Shown here piece after piece: positions 6,831 through 9,427 of a DNA stretch of 9,427 bases (position 1 is the first letter of the stretch; each line of letters opens with the position of its first letter). The stretch spans positions 1 through 9,427 of the forward strand of contig JAGCKY010000031.1 of NCBI GenBank assembly GCA_017647245.1. Direction: 5' to 3'. The position numbers were made by a program, and so were the translations under genes. The stretch is from Elusimicrobiaceae bacterium. Lineage in GTDB: Bacteria; Elusimicrobiota; Elusimicrobia; Elusimicrobiales; Elusimicrobiaceae. The notes under the pieces are model-generated. The model had not been told where the DNA came from and did not search any database. It was given only the letters and a program-made list of their open reading frames with translations.

Positions 6831-7364
6831 TTAAATCTCACCTTCCACATATTCCCAACCGATTGGTTCTAAATATTTGCAAATCAGACGGCCTAACTCG
6901 GTCAGCTCGGTAGAGCAACGTTTTTGGGACCACTTTGTGCCATCATGTTTGAGATATAAAGTGTAAGAATTGTTTTTACGATTAGCTTGTATATAACACC
7001 AAGTACTATAACAGCCGCCCAAATAAACAAAGTAATTCGTAGTATATACGCCCAAAGTACCGTCCCATTTTCCATAAGAGAGATCTGTTTCTTCTAGTTT
7101 TAATATCTCATTGAGCAAGATATCAAATTTAGGAGAATCGCCCGGGCGTTTGATATAGGATTCAACAGCTTTCTTCATTATGTTAAGATGTTCAATAGCG
7201 TACGTGGCTACTTTCTTTTCATGTTCTTGTTCTTCAAGCTTTTGCTTTTCGTATGTTTGCTGTTGTGTTTTGTGATAATGCCCTCTGATACAAGAAGTAG
7301 CGACCGCTATTGTGGAAAGCAGAAGTACTAAAACCAAAGCATACACAATTGTTTTGCGTTTCAT
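6831..7364 (-). CDS. exported protein of unknown function with a pilin-like C-terminus
   Basis: A 177-residue leftward gene that I do not recognise. Residues 5-22 are strongly hydrophobic (IVYALVLVLLLSTIAVA), followed by TSC; C25 could be a lipid-bearing cysteine under a loose lipobox rule (ATSC), otherwise the segment is a membrane anchor. Residues about 30-52 (QQQTYEKQKLEEQEHEKKV) look like a short coiled coil. The rest is a globular part with four cysteines (GGCYSTWCY, RCSTE, LICKYL). The end, KWSQKRCSTELTELGRLICKYL, resembles the C-terminal region of Elusimicrobium-type pilins, but there is no FTLIE prepilin signal. ATG 7364 is preferred to ATG 7382 because an extended -10 box lies between them; the mRNA would be nearly leaderless, and no ribosome site is visible. 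The gene looks more AT-rich than its neighbours. It converges with dus, 30 bases between stops. Confidence 0.7.
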   Translation of the reverse strand: MKRKTIVYALVLVLLLSTIAVATSCIRGHYHKTQQQTYEKQKLEEQEHEKKVATYAIEHLNIMKKAVESYIKRPGDSPKFDILLNEILKLEETDLSYGKWDGTLGVYTTNYFVYLGGCYSTWCYIQANRKNNSYTLYLKHDGTKWSQKRCSTELTELGRLICKYLEPIGWEYVEGEI

Positions 7365-7372
7365 ATAGTTGT

Positions 7373-7381
7373 ATTGTAGCA
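7373..7381 (-). promoter_or_regulatory. extended -10 promoter of the leftward unknown gene
   Basis: On the minus strand, TGCTACAAT (7381-7373) is an extended -10 box. Transcription would begin near 7366, about 2 bases before the ATG at 7364, implying a leaderless mRNA. This agrees with the lack of a ribosome site. No good -35 is seen. Confidence 0.5.
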
Positions 7382-7417
7382 TAGTTTGTATAAAAGGACG
7401 CGAAATTGCAACAAATT

Positions 7418-7426
7418 TGCTATAAT
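7418..7426 (+). promoter_or_regulatory. extended -10 promoter of rplM-rpsI
   Basis: TGCTATAAT (7418-7426) is a perfect extended -10 box; no matching -35 is found at 16-18 bases. The start site is expected near 7433, giving a leader of about 73 bases. It is divergent from, and about 40 bases away from, the promoter of the leftward gene. Confidence 0.65.
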
Positions 7427-7505
7427 ATCTAGGAAACCACGAGTCATTAATATGCAGTGGCCACCACTCCGCTGCGCTTTAATTACAAAAGGTAGAAACA
7501 AAATT

Positions 7506-7931
7506 ATGACGAAAACTTTTTTACCTTCCGTCAAGGAAGTAGAAACCACCCGCAAATGGCATCACATTGATGCGACGGGTCAGACCTTAGGCCGCTTGGC
7601 TACTAAAGTAGCCGTGCTGCTAATGGGCAAACACAAAAGAACCTATACCCCTCATATGGACTGCGGTGATTTTGTTGTCGTAACCAATACCGACCAAATC
7701 AAAGTAACCGGTAACAAAATGGAAGAAAAAGTATATTTCTCTCACTCCGGTTATGCCAAAGGCGCTAAAGAAACCCCGCTCAAACGCCAGTTTGAAAAGG
7801 ATTCCACCAAAGTGCTGGAACTGGCCGTCAAACGTATGTTGGACGAAAACCGCTTACGTGCTCCGCGCCTTAAACGCTTACGCATTTACAAAGGCGAAGA
7901 ACACGAATTTGCCGGCAGATTTGCCAAATAA
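7506..7931 (+). CDS. rplM: 50S ribosomal protein L13
   Basis: Large-subunit protein that binds 23S rRNA early in 50S assembly. At 141 residues it is the normal family length. Recognisable parts are RKWHHIDATGQTLGRLATKVA (from 17), LLMGKHKRTYTPHMDCGDFVVV, the YFSHSGY segment, and LDENRLRAPRLKRLRIYKGEEHEFAGR near the end. The ATG at 7506 is chosen because it gives the family N-terminus; the same frame is open back to 7386, but that crosses the -10 box. The ribosome site is modest (AAAAGG at 7487-7492, 13 bases away). It is followed after 11 bases by rpsI, the standard operon partner. In E. coli this operon is repressed by L13 at its own leader; whether that holds here is unknown. Confidence 0.97.
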   Translation: MTKTFLPSVKEVETTRKWHHIDATGQTLGRLATKVAVLLMGKHKRTYTPHMDCGDFVVVTNTDQIKVTGNKMEEKVYFSHSGYAKGAKETPLKRQFEKDSTKVLELAVKRMLDENRLRAPRLKRLRIYKGEEHEFAGRFAK

Positions 7932-7942
7932 GAGGGAACATT

Positions 7943-8338
7943 ATGAAAAATACCAAAGAACTTAAAACCGGCCGCCGCAAAACTTCTGTGGCACAAGCCA
8001 AATTGGTAAAAGGCACCGGCAACATTACGGTCAATGCCAAAGCGTTGGCGGATTACTTTAAAGGCCATGAGAAATATCAGGCCACGGTAAAAGCTCCGCT
8101 GACGGTTACAAATTTAGAAAAAGAATACGACGTGACTGCCAAAGTGCAGGGCGGCGGTATTTCTTCGCAGGCGGGTGCGTTGCGCCACGCCATTGCCCGC
8201 TCCGTGGCGGAAATCAGCGAGGATTTGAAAAAGGTTGTTAAAAAAGCCGGCTTCTTAACCCGCGATCCGCGTATGGTGGAAAGAAAGAAACCCGGTCAGC
8301 CGGGTGCGCGCAAACGCTTCCAGTTCTCCAAACGTTAA
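7943..8338 (+). CDS. rpsI: 30S ribosomal protein S9
   Basis: Small-subunit protein whose C-terminal tail reaches the P-site tRNA. At 131 residues it has the usual length. Family marks are TGRRKTSVAQAKL near the start, the GGGISSQAGALRHAIARSV segment, LTRDPRMVERKKPGQPGARK, and the invariant basic tail ending FQFSKR with a terminal arginine. AGAGGG lies just after the rplM stop, 6 bases before the ATG. It forms the second and last gene of the rplM-rpsI operon, closed by a strong terminator 22 bases downstream. Confidence 0.97.
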   Translation: MKNTKELKTGRRKTSVAQAKLVKGTGNITVNAKALADYFKGHEKYQATVKAPLTVTNLEKEYDVTAKVQGGGISSQAGALRHAIARSVAEISEDLKKVVKKAGFLTRDPRMVERKKPGQPGARKRFQFSKR

Positions 8339-8359
8339 GCGTTTGTTTGCAGAGACTTT

Positions 8360-8389
8360 ATCCCGCCCGATGTTTGGGCGGGATTTTTT
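8360..8389 (+). terminator. intrinsic terminator of rplM-rpsI
   Basis: ATCCCGCCC (8360-8368) and GGGCGGGAT (8376-8384) form a perfect 9-base-pair stem with loop GATGTTT, followed by TTTTT (8385-8389). Confidence 0.92.
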
Positions 8390-8396
8390 ATATCAA

Positions 8397-8413
8397 ACAA
8401 CTTTTTCAGTTGT
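8397..8413. other. small inverted repeat between terminator and pilin promoter
   Basis: ACAACT (8397-8402) and AGTTGT (8408-8413) form a 6-base-pair inverted repeat around TTTTC. It lies about 60 bases upstream of the pilin -35 box. It could be a regulator site or chance; the left-end copy of the promoter has no such repeat that I can see. Confidence 0.25.
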
Positions 8414-8463
8414 GCGGGATATAGGCGTTTATTGATTGTGTTTTATTTGGCTTTTCGTTGGGC

Positions 8464-8502
8464 AAAAACAGGGCTTGACTTGTTTTTTTTTTTTGGTACA
8501 AT
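8464..8502 (+). promoter_or_regulatory. sigma70-type pilin promoter with T12 spacer
   Basis: There is a -35 TTGACT (8475-8480), a 16-base spacer TG-T12-GG (T-run 8483-8494), and a -10 TACAAT (8497-8502), preceded by AAAAACAGG (8464-8472). Bases 8464-8498 match the leftward promoter at 200-166 with one mismatch (C versus G at the tenth base). The start is near 8509, giving a leader of about 30 bases with AAGGAG (8528-8533) 5 bases before the ATG. Confidence 0.8.
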
Positions 8503-8538
8503 GGGGGATATTAGGACATCAAAACAAAAGGAGAGAGT

Positions 8539-9087
8539 ATGAAAAACCGCGCATTTACGCTTATAGAGCTATTAGTCGTTGTATTAATTATAGGTATACT
8601 GGCGGCTATCGCCCTGCCGCAATATAAAAAAGCAGTAGAAAAAAGCCGCGCGGCGCAGGGCATTACCATGTTAAAGTCTATGTATCAAGCGGCGCAAGTA
8701 TATTATTTGGCAAACGGAGAGTGGCCGAAAAGTTTTGCTGATTTAGACGTACAAGTGCCTTGGACAGGAAATACCAAATGGAACAGTGCTGCCGAAGCCA
8801 AAGATGCACATTCTGGTGAAGAATGGTCCATTCAGTTGATAAGTACTGGTAGCGTAAAGGGAGTGGAAATCGGGCGTATTTCGGGACCGTATGCCGGGAC
8901 GGGATTTGGTATTTATTCAGAACATGCTTATGACCAAATCCCCAAAAAACAATTACTTTGTTTAGAAAAAAATGATATGGGGAATTTTTTGTGGGAAGAC
9001 AAAGGCGCGTACTGCGAAAAGATTTTTGCGGGTACTAAAGTGTTCGGAACGGATCCGTCCTGGACTTGGATTTACAGTCTTCCGTAG
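8539..9087 (+). CDS. type IV pilin-like protein
   Basis: Pilin subunit or pseudopilin, inserted in the inner membrane, cut and N-methylated by prepilin peptidase, then assembled into a pilus or secretion pseudopilus. In 182 residues the short leader MKNRA is followed by FTLIE with the conserved glutamate E10 (position 5 of the mature protein) and a hydrophobic helix (LLVVVLIIGILAAIAL, 11-26), then YKKAVEKSRAAQ of the amphipathic helix. The residue before the cut is Ala (A5), not the usual Gly. The globular domain is rich in Gly and aromatic residues; C141 and C159 could form the C-terminal disulfide loop of type IVa pilins. It is a single gene with its own promoter; no assembly genes are nearby. 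I see no terminator after the stop, and a pilin remnant faces it 48 bases away. Confidence 0.9.
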   Translation: MKNRAFTLIELLVVVLIIGILAAIALPQYKKAVEKSRAAQGITMLKSMYQAAQVYYLANGEWPKSFADLDVQVPWTGNTKWNSAAEAKDAHSGEEWSIQLISTGSVKGVEIGRISGPYAGTGFGIYSEHAYDQIPKKQLLCLEKNDMGNFLWEDKGAYCEKIFAGTKVFGTDPSWTWIYSLP

Positions 9088-9135
9088 TCTTTTTCATATG
9101 TTATTACACAAGGCCGGCTATGAACTTACAAATTA

Positions 9136-9427
9136 TTACGGGTAATAAAAATCCAATCCGCCCCGAGCAGACGCTGTATCCCGTGTTTCGTTAAAACAAA
9201 CTTGTTTATTTGCTTTTGTGTCTGTAGTGATGCGACACATTGGCCTATTACTGTCTTGGAACTTAACATCATAAGTTAATTCCGAAGAACTACAACCCAC
9301 CGCTCCGTTATTTCCCTTTGCATCATACCACAGATAACAGTTTAATAGGCGTAAAGCCGTTATTAAACAAAGGCGTCATCCCCGAGTGTTTTTGTCGGGG
9401 ATCTCCCGCTTTCTTGTCTTTTATCAA
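9136..9427 (-). pseudogene. remnant of a type IV pilin gene (decayed start plus C-terminus in another frame), right edge open
   Basis: Leftward reading from the window edge (9427), one frame gives IKDKKAGDPRQKHSGMTPLF, then NNGFTPIKLLSVV and a stop (9325-9323). GFTPIKLLSVV is clearly the pilin start GFTLIELLVVV with Leu to Pro, the key Glu to Lys, and Val to Ser. The next frame, open from 9375 to the TAA at 9138-9136, then reads LNCYLWYDAKGNNGAVGC, SSSELTYDVKFQDS and so on to GGLDFYYP, a Gly- and Cys-bearing pilin-like C-terminus. The hydrophobic helix end and most of the globular domain are missing, roughly 80-110 codons by comparison with usual pilin length. I infer an internal deletion with a frameshift. 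The true start, if any, lies right of the window. A silent donor copy rather than a dead gene is possible. Confidence 0.7.
9375..9405. repeat. dispersed palindromic repeat, right copy
   Basis: ATCCCCGA (9378-9385) and TCGGGGAT (9395-9402) form a perfect 8-base-pair inverted repeat around GTGTTTTTG. With its flanks it reads GTCATCCCC...GGGGATC, the same core as the left-end copy (9-38, minus strand). It lies inside the leader-peptide frame of the pilin remnant and encodes GDPRQKHSGMT there. No T-run follows, so it is not a terminator. Confidence 0.65.

Noticed and set aside
7456..7468. Hairpin AGTGG-CCA-CCACT in the rplM leader as an L13 autoregulatory site
   Set aside because: The stem is only 5 base pairs and no covariation can be judged from one sequence; it does not resemble any L13 leader I could name with confidence.
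7386..7505. 40-codon upstream extension of the rplM frame
   Set aside because: It contains the -10 box of the rplM promoter and adds residues absent from the L13 family; the ATG at 7506 gives the normal length.
8436..8627. Open frame overlapping the pilin promoter and start
   Set aside because: It spans the T12 run and the promoter, has no ribosome site and shares the pilin start in another frame; it is a shadow.
9088..9135. Possible bidirectional terminator between the pilin gene and the facing remnant
   Set aside because: Only the short palindrome GCCGGC (9113-9118) is present, without a stem of useful length or T-runs on either side.
1..9427. CRISPR array, tRNA or rRNA gene, insertion sequence or phage integration site
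   Set aside because: No regularly spaced direct repeats, no cloverleaf-like sequence, no transposase or integrase frame, and no flanking duplications were seen on either strand.

Overview
The window looks like chromosomal DNA from a Gram-negative, probably gut-associated bacterium of the Elusimicrobiota (Elusimicrobium-like). The main clue is a type IV pilin with an AFTLIELLVVVLIIGIL start, an ALPQYKKAVEKSRAAQ stretch and a short YYLANGEWP region, in a style I associate with the many small pilin-like genes of that phylum. This is from memory of the family; no search was possible. A lipoprotein signal and a secreted nucleotidase fit a cell with an outer membrane.

Layout. Positions 1-285: the 5' end of a leftward gene running off the window, with its own promoter and a terminator-like hairpin in its leader, back to back with the promoter of a rightward nifU-nifS pair (286-2309), which ends in a strong terminator. 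Positions 2405-6800: a tightly packed rightward operon of a small membrane-anchored TPR protein, a secreted 5'-nucleotidase-type phosphatase, a lipoprotein paralogue that has lost almost all catalytic metal ligands, and a DusB-type tRNA-dihydrouridine synthase. The last three genes are joined by 4-base ATGA overlaps. Positions 6831-7364: a leftward unknown exported protein with a pilin-like C-terminus. Positions 7418-8389: the ribosomal protein operon rplM-rpsI with its own promoter and terminator. Positions 8464-9087: a type IV pilin gene. Positions 9136-9427: the remains of a second pilin gene on the minus strand, facing the intact one.

The most interesting material is at the two ends. The intact pilin gene and the leftward gene at the left edge share a 35-base promoter element (34 of 35 bases identical) containing an uninterrupted run of 12 T in the spacer between -35 and -10. 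This is a candidate slippage switch. Both ends also carry a dispersed GTCATCCC/GGGATC palindrome, and in both cases it lies in frame in the leader-peptide region of a pilin or pilin-like reading frame, in opposite orientations. The right-hand copy leads into a decayed pilin start (GFTPIKLLSVV) followed, one frame away, by an intact-looking pilin C-terminus. Together these suggest a dispersed pilin family with a common switchable promoter and repeat-bearing leader peptides. That interpretation is inference and needs the genome outside this window.
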